In this document: piece after piece, positions 14,437 to 21,038 of the stretch | Layout: the number at the start of each line of letters is the position of its first letter | Numbering within the stretch: the stretch's first letter is position 1 | DNA from: a virus | Direction: 5' to 3' (one strand) | DNA length: 21,038 bases | IMG/VR virus record: IMGVR_UViG_3300049893_001388 | Span: 1-21,038 of that record | Notes under the pieces: generated by a model | The model's database searches: none | What the model saw: the letters and a program-made list of their open reading frames with translations, nothing else | Told to the model about the DNA's origin: nothing | Program-made: the position numbers and the translations under genes

Positions 14437-16127
14437 CAGACGAGTTTGGCGACCTCAGCCGAAACGGTGTAGCGGGTAGTCTTGACGCCAGCGACTAGGA
14501 CGCTTTCAGCGCCCGTGATGGTGGGCGGCCTGGTGGGGAACCATGTCCCGGCACCGCCCGCGGCGGCGATGGCGCTGTCGTACCAGCTCATCAGGCCCGA
14601 GACTGAGCCGCTTGTGATGTACCCCTCGATGCTCTTGGCCTCCAGTGCCACCAGCGGCCCTTGAATCAGGCTGAAGCCGCCGGCGGTGGTGCTCACCGTG
14701 GGGCCATTGCTGCGGCTGACAACAGGCTTGCTCAGCTTGATCGACACGCCCCCGAGAGACTCGGTGCCGAGGTCGGGCAAGTCTTCAGAGAGGTACTTGT
14801 CGATCAGCGCCTGAAAGCTGCGGAGCGTCTTGAGGCTGTCCAGCCCGCCGGCCGCAAAGATCGCCTGCCTTGCCGTCAGGTCCGCAATCTCGATGGCCAC
14901 CTCGGCCGTCTTGAGATCCTCGGCATAGGCGCCGTAAACGCCGGCCTTGGCCTCAGCGCTCTGGAGTTCCAGCTGCAGGTCAAGCTCCGCCAGATCACCA
15001 GCTGATCCAGCCCGGGCGGCCAAGTCTGCCGTCTTGTTCAGCACCTCCCGGGCAACGCTGATCGTGGCCAGGTCATCGGCACGGGTGGCCAGGGCATCCA
15101 GCTCGGCCTGCTGGGCTGCGATGTTGCGGTCTGCATCCACCACGGCCAAGGCAGCCGCATTGGCCTGGAATGCCGTCAGTTCGGCCGACTTGCTGACCAG
15201 CTCCCGGTCCGAATCCAGCTCGGCCAGGGCGTCAGCGTTGGCGGTATAGGCGGTCAGCTCTGCGCCCTTTGACACCACCTCACGGTTTGAGTCAATCGTG
15301 GCCAGCGCTGCCGCGTTGGCGGTGTAGGCCGTGGCCTCCGCGCCCTTGGCGACCACCTCTCGATCAGAGGCCAGATCAGCCAGGGCTGCCGCGTTGGCCG
15401 TGAAGGAGGTCAGCTCTGCACCCTTGGCAACAAGCTCCCGGTCAAACTCCAGGTCCGTCAGCGCCGCGGCGTTGGTGGTGTAGGCGGTCAGCTCCGCCCC
15501 CTTGGCCACCAGCTCACGGCTGGAGTCCAGCACAGCCAAGGCTGCTGCGTTGCTGGTGTAAGGCCCCAGCTCGGCCGTTCTGGTCAGCAGCTCTTTGGTC
15601 GCGTTCTGCTCTGCAAAGTCATCGGCCAAGCCCCCGCTCAGTGCCGCGATCTCGCAGTCCGTCTCGTCCTTCTGCCGCTGCAGGTTCGCGGCAATGACCG
15701 CGCAGTCCACCGCGTTGGCATCTGCCTGCTCCTGTTGCTTGTCCAGCTCCCGCTGCCGCAGCAGCACCGCCAACGCCTGTGCGGCATCAACCAGGATGGC
15801 GCTCACCTGGACGTAGGGGCCAGCCTGTTCACCGGAGGGGGCCTCAGCGAACCAGCACGCCAGCCCGCTCACGGCAATCCCGTTGGCGCTGCCTACGGTC
15901 AGGCTGATCGTGGTGCCAACCGTCTCGCTGAGCAGCGTGTCTTGATCGTTGATCCGGGCATTGCGCCAGGTGTTGTACTCGCTCAGCAGCGCTTGCCATT
16001 GGGAGGCCGACAACAGACCGCTGACCCTGAACGTACGGGCCGTCAGGCCACGCCGCGCCTCGCCCTCATAGCCGTAGGGCTGAGCGGTGAGGTAGTTGCA
16101 CGTGAAGCTGCCGATTGTGATGGCCAT
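14436..16127 (-). CDS. Distal-tail-like protein carrying a large inserted repeat region
   Basis: The 563 residues start at ATG 16127, 3 nt after the tape measure stop. Residues 1-115 form a compact beta domain (RRGLTARTFRVSGLLSASQW, then SEYNTWRNARI and GLACWFAEAPSGEQAGPYVQ), as expected after a tape measure gene. Residues 470-563 look like its completion (WYDSAIAAAGG, TWFPTRPPTITG, TTRYTVSAEVAKL). Between them lies a helical insert of about 300 residues. It contains eight units of exactly 26 residues beginning at 178, 204, 230, 256, 282, 308, 334 and 360, most reading REL-V-KGAELTAYT-NAAALA-L. Gene position suggests a distal tail or adaptor role. The insert probably projects as a helical arm, by inference. 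Confidence 0.66.
   Translation of the reverse strand: MAITIGSFTCNYLTAQPYGYEGEARRGLTARTFRVSGLLSASQWQALLSEYNTWRNARINDQDTLLSETVGTTISLTVGSANGIAVSGLACWFAEAPSGEQAGPYVQVSAILVDAAQALAVLLRQRELDKQQEQADANAVDCAVIAANLQRQKDETDCEIAALSGGLADDFAEQNATKELLTRTAELGPYTSNAAALAVLDSSRELVAKGAELTAYTTNAAALTDLEFDRELVAKGAELTSFTANAAALADLASDREVVAKGAEATAYTANAAALATIDSNREVVSKGAELTAYTANADALAELDSDRELVSKSAELTAFQANAAALAVVDADRNIAAQQAELDALATRADDLATISVAREVLNKTADLAARAGSAGDLAELDLQLELQSAEAKAGVYGAYAEDLKTAEVAIEIADLTARQAIFAAGGLDSLKTLRSFQALIDKYLSEDLPDLGTESLGGVSIKLSKPVVSRSNGPTVSTTAGGFSLIQGPLVALEAKSIEGYITSGSVSGLMSWYDSAIAAAGGAGTWFPTRPPTITGAESVLVAGVKTTRYTVSAEVAKLV
14973..15596 (-). repeat. 78-bp coding tandem repeat, eight units
   Basis: Eight consecutive 26-codon units make up the central insert of the distal-tail-like protein. 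The inner six are most alike, while the first and last two have drifted. The exact 26-residue period, with no length change, suggests expansion by in-frame duplication under a structural constraint. Confidence 0.85.
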
Positions 16128-16130
16128 GGG

Positions 16131-18389
16131 TCAGGGGAGCGCGGCGGCCTGGTTGATGAAGGTTTGCCCGGTGTCAGCGTTGACAGTGACCGTGATGGTG
16201 CGGCTTGCGTTGGCGTTTTCGTTTAGCGCGGCCACCAGGTTGGGGATGGCGCTATCAGCGAGGTTGCCAATGCTCTTGGTGACGAGTGCCCCGGTGCTGG
16301 CAAAGTCCTGAGCCAGCTGTGCCTGCGCGTCGGCCACAGAGCGCTGGGTCACGTTGAAGGATCCCACCGCGTCAGCAATGGCCGCAGCTTGCTGGCCAAA
16401 GGCAATGAACGCCTGGGCATTGGTCTGGCTGGGGATCAGCGTGGGGTCCACCAGCCCGGTCTGCACGCCACGGGTGATGTTGGCCTGAGCCTGCTCCAGG
16501 ACGCGCTGTTTGCCGATCTGGGTAAGGATGGCAAAGTTGCTGCTGAGCGTGTCGTTGAGGCGGCGCGTGGCCTCGTTGAGCTGATCCTTGAGGGCACGGC
16601 CGCCGTTGACCAGGGCCAGCTCCAGCTCACCACCGGCTGCGCTGAGCTGGGCAATGGTGCTGCGGATGTTCTCGGTGCTGTCGCCCTTGGCCGCTTGGTT
16701 CTGCAGCTGCAGGAACAGCTCAGCCTGCTTTTGCCGCGCCTGGTTGATTGACTCCAGCACGGACTGCGCGGCAGCCACCTGCGCCCGTTGCGCCTGATCT
16801 TCGATCCCGGCTAGTTGCTTGGCCTTGGCAATGCGATCATCCAGCGCCTGCGCCTGCAGCCTGAACTGAGCCACAAACGACGTGGTGTCGGCAGCGGCAT
16901 CGCTCAGGAGCTTGGAGCCCTCCGCCAGGTTGATTTTTACCGTATCACTCGCCGCCGCGAGGCGCAGTGCAGCTTCCTTTGCTGCGGTGTTCTTGTCTTG
17001 GCTAGTCCCACCAGCAGCGTCAGCGGCTGCCCTTGCCTTTGCGTATTCACCTTGCAGGCGCTTCTCTTCTGTGATTGATTTCTGAATCTTGAACTGACTT
17101 TCAGCCAGCTTCAGATCAGTGCCGCTCAGATTGATGGTCTGCTGGAGCAGATCAAGACGCTCCTTGGTTTCCTGCGATGCCTTGACTACCGTTGCAGACG
17201 GCGTAGGGCTTGGCTTTGGCAACTGTGGCGGGGCCCCGCCACCTCCGGCGCCTTGAGACAGATCCTTAATCAGGTCGGCCAGGATCGCTTTTGTGATCTC
17301 GTTTTTGACGCCTGTTGCCGTGCCCGAGTAGGTCTTGCCGTTGTACTGAACAGACACCCCGCCAAAGAAGCCTGAGCCGCCAAAAGGCCCAATCTTTGCT
17401 TGGACAAGATCGCCGGCCTGCTTGTCGGCCCGCGCCGCGAGCTGCGGGTACTGATTAGCCAGGTTGGCCTGCCTGATGGCGCCTGCCAGCTCCTTAAAGG
17501 CGCGAGTCAGGCCGCCAACCACCGCCAACGCAGCGGGGCCAAAGGCTGTGGACAGCTCCTTTTGAAAGTTTTGGGATTCAATGCTGAGTGCCTTGAGCTT
17601 CTCCTGGCTTGTGTTGAGGCTTTTGCTCAGCGATCCGAGTTCGTCGGATTTGAGCCGCTCTAGGGCTTTGATGATGATGTCGGTGCTGATCTTGCCTTCG
17701 CTGCCCAGCTGCTTTAGGGCGCCAACAGGGACGTTGAGTTCCTTGGCAATGGCTTGAGACAGCGGCGGCAGCTGCTCCAGAACAGAGCGCAGCTCATCGC
17801 CTTGCAGGCGACCAGACGACAGGCCCTGTGTCAACTGGATCAGGGCATTGTTGACGCTCTCTGCGCTGAGCCCTGTGTTTTTAGCAGCAGCAGTGACACC
17901 AACAAAAATAGTCTGGATTTGCTCAAGGCTAACGCCAGTTGGCCGCAGCGATGCGTAAAGCTGTGCAAAGCCGTTGGCGGCTTCGGCTTGACTCAGGTTT
18001 AGTAGCTTGGCTGCCTCGGCCGCTGCAAACTGCGCTTGGGTCGTTTCACCGAATCTGCCAGACAGCGCATTAAGCCGCACGTTTGCGGACTCAGCAGCAA
18101 TCCCAACGTCTGCGATCTGCTTTGCGACCGCAGCCACGCCAAGGGTTGCGAGCCCATTACGGAGCAGTCCAACACTGCCGGCTAGGCCATCAAACGCAGT
18201 TCCGGCGTTTTCAACTTCCGACTGGATCGACGTAACAACACGGCTTTGGCCAAACCCCTGGATTGACAGGGACTTGCTGATTGATTCCCCCCGCTGCTTT
18301 GCAATCCGCTCTGCCCGCTCCAGCCCAGCATTGAACGCATCTAGGTCAACGCCAAGCACTAGCGATGCGCTGCCCAGTCTCTCCTCCAC
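16131..18389 (-). CDS. Tail tape measure protein
   Basis: The 752-residue protein sets tail length and forms the core of the tail. It starts at GTG 18389 (MEERLGSASLVLGVDLDAF). Residues 85-245 contain the tape-measure domain (TIGR02675-like), including the recognisable LQGDELRSVLEQLPPLSQAI and LGSEGKISTDIIIKALE. This is followed by long Ala/Gln-rich helical sequence, hydrophobic patches (about 285-300) and an N/T-rich C-terminus. Using the usual relation of about 0.15 nm per residue, it would specify a tail of about 110 nm. It heads a four-gene unit with the start-associated motif 19 nt upstream, and it is divergent from the plus-strand neck-type pair. Confidence 0.93.
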   Translation of the reverse strand: MEERLGSASLVLGVDLDAFNAGLERAERIAKQRGESISKSLSIQGFGQSRVVTSIQSEVENAGTAFDGLAGSVGLLRNGLATLGVAAVAKQIADVGIAAESANVRLNALSGRFGETTQAQFAAAEAAKLLNLSQAEAANGFAQLYASLRPTGVSLEQIQTIFVGVTAAAKNTGLSAESVNNALIQLTQGLSSGRLQGDELRSVLEQLPPLSQAIAKELNVPVGALKQLGSEGKISTDIIIKALERLKSDELGSLSKSLNTSQEKLKALSIESQNFQKELSTAFGPAALAVVGGLTRAFKELAGAIRQANLANQYPQLAARADKQAGDLVQAKIGPFGGSGFFGGVSVQYNGKTYSGTATGVKNEITKAILADLIKDLSQGAGGGGAPPQLPKPSPTPSATVVKASQETKERLDLLQQTINLSGTDLKLAESQFKIQKSITEEKRLQGEYAKARAAADAAGGTSQDKNTAAKEAALRLAAASDTVKINLAEGSKLLSDAAADTTSFVAQFRLQAQALDDRIAKAKQLAGIEDQAQRAQVAAAQSVLESINQARQKQAELFLQLQNQAAKGDSTENIRSTIAQLSAAGGELELALVNGGRALKDQLNEATRRLNDTLSSNFAILTQIGKQRVLEQAQANITRGVQTGLVDPTLIPSQTNAQAFIAFGQQAAAIADAVGSFNVTQRSVADAQAQLAQDFASTGALVTKSIGNLADSAIPNLVAALNENANASRTITVTVNADTGQTFINQAAALP

Positions 18390-18408
18390 ACCATCCCAGT
18401 CGCTCCCA

Positions 18409-18425
18409 TAGGTTGCCGGGAAACT
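18409..18425. promoter_or_regulatory. Back-to-back start-associated motifs between tape measure and neck-type genes
   Basis: The 41-nt divergent gap contains minus-strand GGCAACCTA (18417-18409), 19 nt before the GTG at 18389. Adjoining it on the plus strand is GGGAAACTA (18417-18425), a copy with one C missing. The plus-strand copy lies only 5 nt before the ATG at 18431, unlike the regular 18-24 nt, so its activity for that direction is doubtful. Confidence 0.55.
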
Positions 18426-18430
18426 AGGCC

Positions 18431-18835
18431 ATGAGCAGCGCCCTCGCCTTCCTGGCCAATGCCACGGCCACCTTTGACGTGCCCACCGCTGGGACCGTCA
18501 CCGACCCGACCACAGGCAACGTGGTGCCCAATACGGAATCAGTCACGGTGACGCTGTACTTGCGTGGCACGGGTGGCGCTGCACCGTCGCTGGCTGAGTT
18601 CCCCGGTGTAGGTGTTGAGGATGACGTGCTGGAAGGCTACGCCGTGAGCCCCCAGGCCCTCGATGCGCGGATCGTGCCCGGTGTGCGGGGATCCCTGGCC
18701 TTCGGCAGTGATGACCCGGTGCCCTGTGAGGTGGCAGCAGCCCGCTACCCGTTTGGCAGCACCGGGTTTCTCGGGGAGACGCAGCAGGGCATCCTGGGCG
18801 ACAAAATCCGCATCAGCAGGTACAGCCAGCGATGA
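18431..18835 (+). CDS. Neck or head-tail connector-like protein
   Basis: The 134-residue protein begins MSSALAFLANATATFDVPTA and contains VTVTLYLRGTGGA, GVEDDVLEGYAVSPQALDAR and GDKIRISRYSQR. This is the beta-barrel style typical of small head-closure or head-tail joining proteins, with an ending in which a beta strand follows a short helix. The role is inferred from this style and from the next gene, which looks like a tail-completion protein and overlaps it by ATGA. Both are on the plus strand, against all neighbouring tail genes. Confidence 0.55.
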   Translation: MSSALAFLANATATFDVPTAGTVTDPTTGNVVPNTESVTVTLYLRGTGGAAPSLAEFPGVGVEDDVLEGYAVSPQALDARIVPGVRGSLAFGSDDPVPCEVAAARYPFGSTGFLGETQQGILGDKIRISRYSQR

Positions 18836-19257
18836 CGACCGTTCGCGCCAGCTATCGCCTACAGGGGTGGAACGCTACTCAGCTGAAGCTGCGTGTGCCT
18901 GCCATCCTTACGGCCTACGGCAAAGCAGTCGGAGACGAGTTCCAGCAGCAAATCAAGCTGGTGCAATACGACTGGCCCCGCCGCACCTACCGGAAGAACG
19001 GCACCATCGAAGGCAGCCCGCGCGACATCGTGGACCTCGGCGGCTTCCTGCGCTCCCAACGCCGGGACAGGGTGGACGCTACGACCCTGCGCTTCAGCTG
19101 GAACGTGCCCTATGCCTCGCTGATCTTCAACGGATACACCACCAGCAAAGGCAACGTCTGCCCGCCGAGGAACTGGATCAAGCCGGCCCTAGAAGCGCAG
19201 CCCCTAGACCGCTTCTTTGTTGATCAGTGGAAGGCTCTGGCCAGGCGGTCGCTCTGA
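18832..19257 (+). CDS. Tail-completion or neck protein-like (HK97 gp10 type pattern)
   Basis: The 141-residue product starts at an ATG that overlaps the upstream stop (ATGA). It contains a long basic amphipathic helix (LKLRVPAILTAYGKAVGDEF), then WPRRTYRKNG, GSPRDIVDLGGFLRSQR and a C-terminal segment with NWIKPALEAQPLDRFF. A helix that reaches YDWP, followed by a region where residues form NVPYASLIFNGY, is the usual layout of HK97 gp10-type tail-completion proteins. The pair probably forms part of the head-tail junction. No start-associated motif lies at the usual spacing, so it may be expressed from the divergent gap or elsewhere. Confidence 0.62.
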   Translation: MTTVRASYRLQGWNATQLKLRVPAILTAYGKAVGDEFQQQIKLVQYDWPRRTYRKNGTIEGSPRDIVDLGGFLRSQRRDRVDATTLRFSWNVPYASLIFNGYTTSKGNVCPPRNWIKPALEAQPLDRFFVDQWKALARRSL

Positions 19258-19260
19258 CAC

Positions 19261-19284
19261 AGAAAAGCCCTGCCGAAGCAGGGC
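19261..19284 (-). terminator. Intrinsic terminator after the tail tube gene
   Basis: Read on the minus strand, GCCCTGC, TTCG and GCAGGGC form a 7-bp stem closed by the very stable C(UUCG)G tetraloop, followed by TTTTCT. It lies about 30 nt after the tail tube stop. The plus strand has an A-run before the stem and no T-run after it, so it serves minus-strand transcription. It separates the tail tube from the tape measure unit. Confidence 0.85.
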
Positions 19285-19304
19285 CGGTGTCCCACTGGTC
19301 GGGA

Positions 19305-19313
19305 TAGCTTGCC
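19305..19313 (-). promoter_or_regulatory. Second GGCAAGCTA motif copy just after the tail tube stop
   Basis: GGCAAGCTA on the minus strand, identical to the copy at 20097-20089, follows the tail tube TGA by 2 nt and precedes the terminator stem by 20 nt. If the motif starts transcription, the product would be a very short RNA ending at the terminator. It may instead be a leftover of duplication. Confidence 0.4.
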
Positions 19314-19315
19314 GA

Positions 19316-20068
19316 TCAGCTCACAGTTGCAACGGTGAACACAGGCGGTGTGCCCGCGCCGCCCACATCTCCAATCGCAACGGTGAGGGTATCGCCCACC
19401 TTGAAGTTGGTCCCGCCCGCCGCGATCGTCGGCGCAGAGGTCACAGTGCCACCGCCAGCCACGACGATGTTGGCCGTCGCGCCCTTGCCCGAGCCCACGC
19501 CAGAGGCAGGGTTGACAGGCACCAGGGCCTTGCCGCTGTAGGTGGCGGCGGTCATGCCGCTGCCGGCAGTGGTGATGCTCAGGGTGGCGATGGGGTTGCC
19601 CTGCGGGTACCAGAGCAGTTGGCCGTACCCTCTCAGCGTGAAGCTAATAGTGGCAACATCACCGGCCTGGATGCTCTCTTGGAAGCCCTCAACAAAGGCA
19701 ATGCCGCTGTGAATTTCGGCGTCATCACCGCTGCCATCCTTGACGGGGGACACGCGGTAGAACTTGAGGGCGGTGCCGGCAGCACCGTTGAGCCATGCCT
19801 GCTTCAACAGCCGGTAACCCGCATCCCCCAAAGACATGTTCATGGCAGCGGGGATAGACCATCCCACGTTGGTCATGAGGGGATTCTTCCAGCCATACTC
19901 CGAGGAATAGTCAATCGGAGCATCAGTGGAGTCCGTGCTTCCGTCGATGCTGGCATTAGTCAGCGACAGAATCTCGGTCAGCCCAGCGGTAGATGTTGGG
20001 GGCGTCGATGCGGTGGTTCCCAGCCCAACGTAGAGCTGAAAATCTAGCGCGTTGAAATAAGAAGGCAT
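19316..20068 (-). CDS. Tail tube protein with a Gly/Thr-rich C-terminal extension
   Basis: The 250-residue product begins MPSYFNALDFQLYVGLGTTA. Its first 165 residues fit a siphophage tail tube: a beta domain with EILSLTNASIDGSTDSTDAP, a central GWSIPAAMNMSLGDAGYRLL, then AIHSGIAFVEGFQES-like strands and TISFTLRGYGQL. Residues 180-250 add a domain with GSGKGATANIVVAGGGTVTS and GGTNFKVGDTLTVAIGD, an element seen fused to many phage virion proteins. The gene has its own motif 20 nt before the ATG and its own terminator, so it is probably transcribed alone, as suits a highly copied protein. Its neighbours are an HNH endonuclease upstream and, past the terminator, plus-strand neck-type genes. Confidence 0.78.
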   Translation of the reverse strand: MPSYFNALDFQLYVGLGTTASTPPTSTAGLTEILSLTNASIDGSTDSTDAPIDYSSEYGWKNPLMTNVGWSIPAAMNMSLGDAGYRLLKQAWLNGAAGTALKFYRVSPVKDGSGDDAEIHSGIAFVEGFQESIQAGDVATISFTLRGYGQLLWYPQGNPIATLSITTAGSGMTAATYSGKALVPVNPASGVGSGKGATANIVVAGGGTVTSAPTIAAGGTNFKVGDTLTVAIGDVGGAGTPPVFTVATVS

Positions 20069-20086
20069 GGCCGGCGCTTGTTTGAC

Positions 20087-20587
20087 CTAGCTTGCCGGCC
20101 GTTTCCTCCAGCGCCTCGGGTTCCTGTTGTTGTTCTGCTCCTTCATGGTCGCCCACCGGCAGTTCCCCGGCTCGTAGTGCCCGTTGGGATCAATGCGGTC
20201 AATGGTGAGGCCAGGCGGGCAATCCCCCATGTCTTCCACAAAAGCCTCAAAACTGTGCCAACGGTCGCAGACCTTGATGCCTTTGCCGTAGTAATACTCC
20301 GCATAGCTCAGGTTTGGGTTGCTGCACCGCATCCGCATGTTCTGCCAAATGCCGTAGGTGCGGTCTTTCTTGCCGCTCCTGCCATGCGTGCGGACACGCT
20401 TCACCAGCATCTCGGTCCTGATGCAGCCACAGCTCATGCTGCCCTTGCCGAGGTTTCCGCCGTTGATCACCTTCTGCCTGCCGCAGTCGCACTGACAGAG
20501 CCAGTGCCACTTGTCGGTCTTGTGTGCCCTAGCCAAGACGACCAGCCGGCCGTAACGCTGGCCAACGCGGTCTACCATTGCTGTCAT
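20087..20587 (-). CDS. HNH endonuclease (putative homing endonuclease), related to the one at 1349-1978
   Basis: The 166-residue protein starts at the ATG at 20587 (MTAMVDRVGQRYGRLVVLAR), aligned with the start of the other HNH gene. It contains CQCDCG (31-36) and MSCGC (51-55) as a zinc-binding pattern, then a helical region and the HNH core IDRIDPNGHYEPGNCRWAT, with Asp130 and Asn142. Its first H position is Thr, as in many members of this family. It lacks the C-terminal helix-turn-helix of its relative. The 25 nt before the ATG match the leader of the other gene (TGACCAACTCA and TGAGC). It sits between the unit head of the tail tube and a right-end gene, with no start-associated motif of its own, which suits a mobile endonuclease insertion. 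Confidence 0.88.
   Translation of the reverse strand: MTAMVDRVGQRYGRLVVLARAHKTDKWHWLCQCDCGRQKVINGGNLGKGSMSCGCIRTEMLVKRVRTHGRSGKKDRTYGIWQNMRMRCSNPNLSYAEYYYGKGIKVCDRWHSFEAFVEDMGDCPPGLTIDRIDPNGHYEPGNCRWATMKEQNNNRNPRRWRKRPAS
20089..20097 (-). promoter_or_regulatory. Start-associated motif GGCAAGCTA before the tail tube gene
   Basis: The minus strand reads GGCAAGCTA then GGTC, ending 20 nt before the ATG at 20068. It differs from the main form by G at position 6. The TAG in the motif is the stop codon of the HNH endonuclease gene upstream, so the endonuclease gene ends inside this site. Confidence 0.6.
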
Positions 20588-20675
20588 CAGCTCAGTTCCG
20601 TTGAGTTGGTCAAGGGGCAGGGTGTTAGCGCACCGCTGCCTCATTCATTCTACGGCCTTGGCTTTGGGAAGCGGA

Positions 20676-21038
20676 TCAGCTCGCCGCCGCCAATTCCCGC
20701 TCCTCCTCAGCCTCCAGCCATTCCATGGGCGACGGCCGTTGGTCCGTGTGCAGCTCCCAGTCCTGCACGTCATGCCCGATGCCCGAGGTGGCCAGGAGAC
20801 ACTCCTGCAGATCCTGCATGGTGATGCCGAGGGCTGCGGCAACCTGCGCCGGGGCCATGCCTGAAGCGGCCAGCTTGCGTGCCCTGCTGCCGCGCTCCCT
20901 GACCACGGGAGGCGCTGCGATCTGGAAGCCGTGGTCCCTCAAATAGTGCATGACCTCCCCCTCCACGAAGCGGCCTAGGAGGGTGCTCAGCTTGTACGGC
21001 TCGCCGTTCGCCGGGTTGAGCTTGGTGGGGTCGTAGGC
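20676..21038 (-). CDS. Partial gene of unknown function, 3' end, with a helix-turn-helix-like segment
   Basis: The frame is open from 21038 to a stop at 20676. Because the part before the GTG at 20966 also reads as protein (AYDPTKLNPANGEPYKLSTL, then LGRFVEGEVMHYLRDHGF), the gene starts beyond the right edge. The visible 120 residues include ARKLAASGMAPAQVAAALGI, a helix-turn-helix-like stretch, then GIGHDVQDWELHTDQRPSPM and an acidic end. The position before the tail tube gene would suit a neck or connector gene, and a helix-turn-helix is also found in packaging-related proteins. Neither is shown. Confidence 0.6.
   Translation of the reverse strand, partial: AYDPTKLNPANGEPYKLSTLLGRFVEGEVMHYLRDHGFQIAAPPVVRERGSRARKLAASGMAPAQVAAALGITMQDLQECLLATSGIGHDVQDWELHTDQRPSPMEWLEAEEERELAAAS

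Overview
This window is the tail and lysis part of a GC-rich, double-stranded DNA tailed phage or prophage with a long, non-contractile (siphovirus-like) tail. It has a tape measure protein, a tail tube protein, a tail hub, a distal-tail-like protein, many adhesin or structural proteins and a two-domain endolysin. There are no sheath genes, host housekeeping genes, tRNAs, integrase or CRISPR. The host cannot be read from the sequence. Gene style (many starts without a Shine-Dalgarno, many GTG starts) and a general likeness to cyanobacterial phage proteins hint at a cyanobacterium, but weakly.

Layout. At 1-1022, a partial minus-strand gene and a plus-strand pair (a very basic protein and a 58-residue CxxC protein) diverge. 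A small minus-strand gene (989-1216) and a plus-strand HNH endonuclease (1349-1978) follow. From 1972 to 20068 almost everything is on the minus strand and reads right to left: tail tube (19316-20068, with its own terminator), tape measure, distal tail protein with a repeat insert, tail hub, LamG-type protein, several structural proteins, a probable tail assembly chaperone with a -1 ribosomal frameshift, two tandem paralogues, a 20-repeat protein, two small membrane proteins, a small unknown and the endolysin. Two plus-strand genes resembling neck or tail-completion proteins (18431-19257) sit between tail tube and tape measure. A second HNH endonuclease and a partial gene fill the right end.

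Main observation. A 9-bp motif, GG(C/A)AA(C/G)CTA read in the direction of transcription, lies 18-24 nt before the start codon of each minus-strand tail or lysis gene that is not overlapped by, or within 4 nt of, the preceding gene. It divides the module into six units: tail tube; tape measure to LamG protein; 11316 to 7484; 7460 to 4046; 4015 to 3417; and 3398 to the endolysin. It is absent from all 13 tight junctions checked. In the divergent gap at the left edge two copies face outward in a palindrome. The simplest reading is a phage promoter or leader element that I do not recognise.

Second observation. Gene 8827-9408 contains GGGAAAG in the correct frame, the slippery heptamer of lambda G/GT. 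A stem-loop follows 7 nt later, and an open -1 frame without a usable start runs on to 8237. This predicts a 390-residue fusion, as expected for a tail assembly chaperone pair, but the pair lies about 7 kb past the tape measure gene instead of before it.
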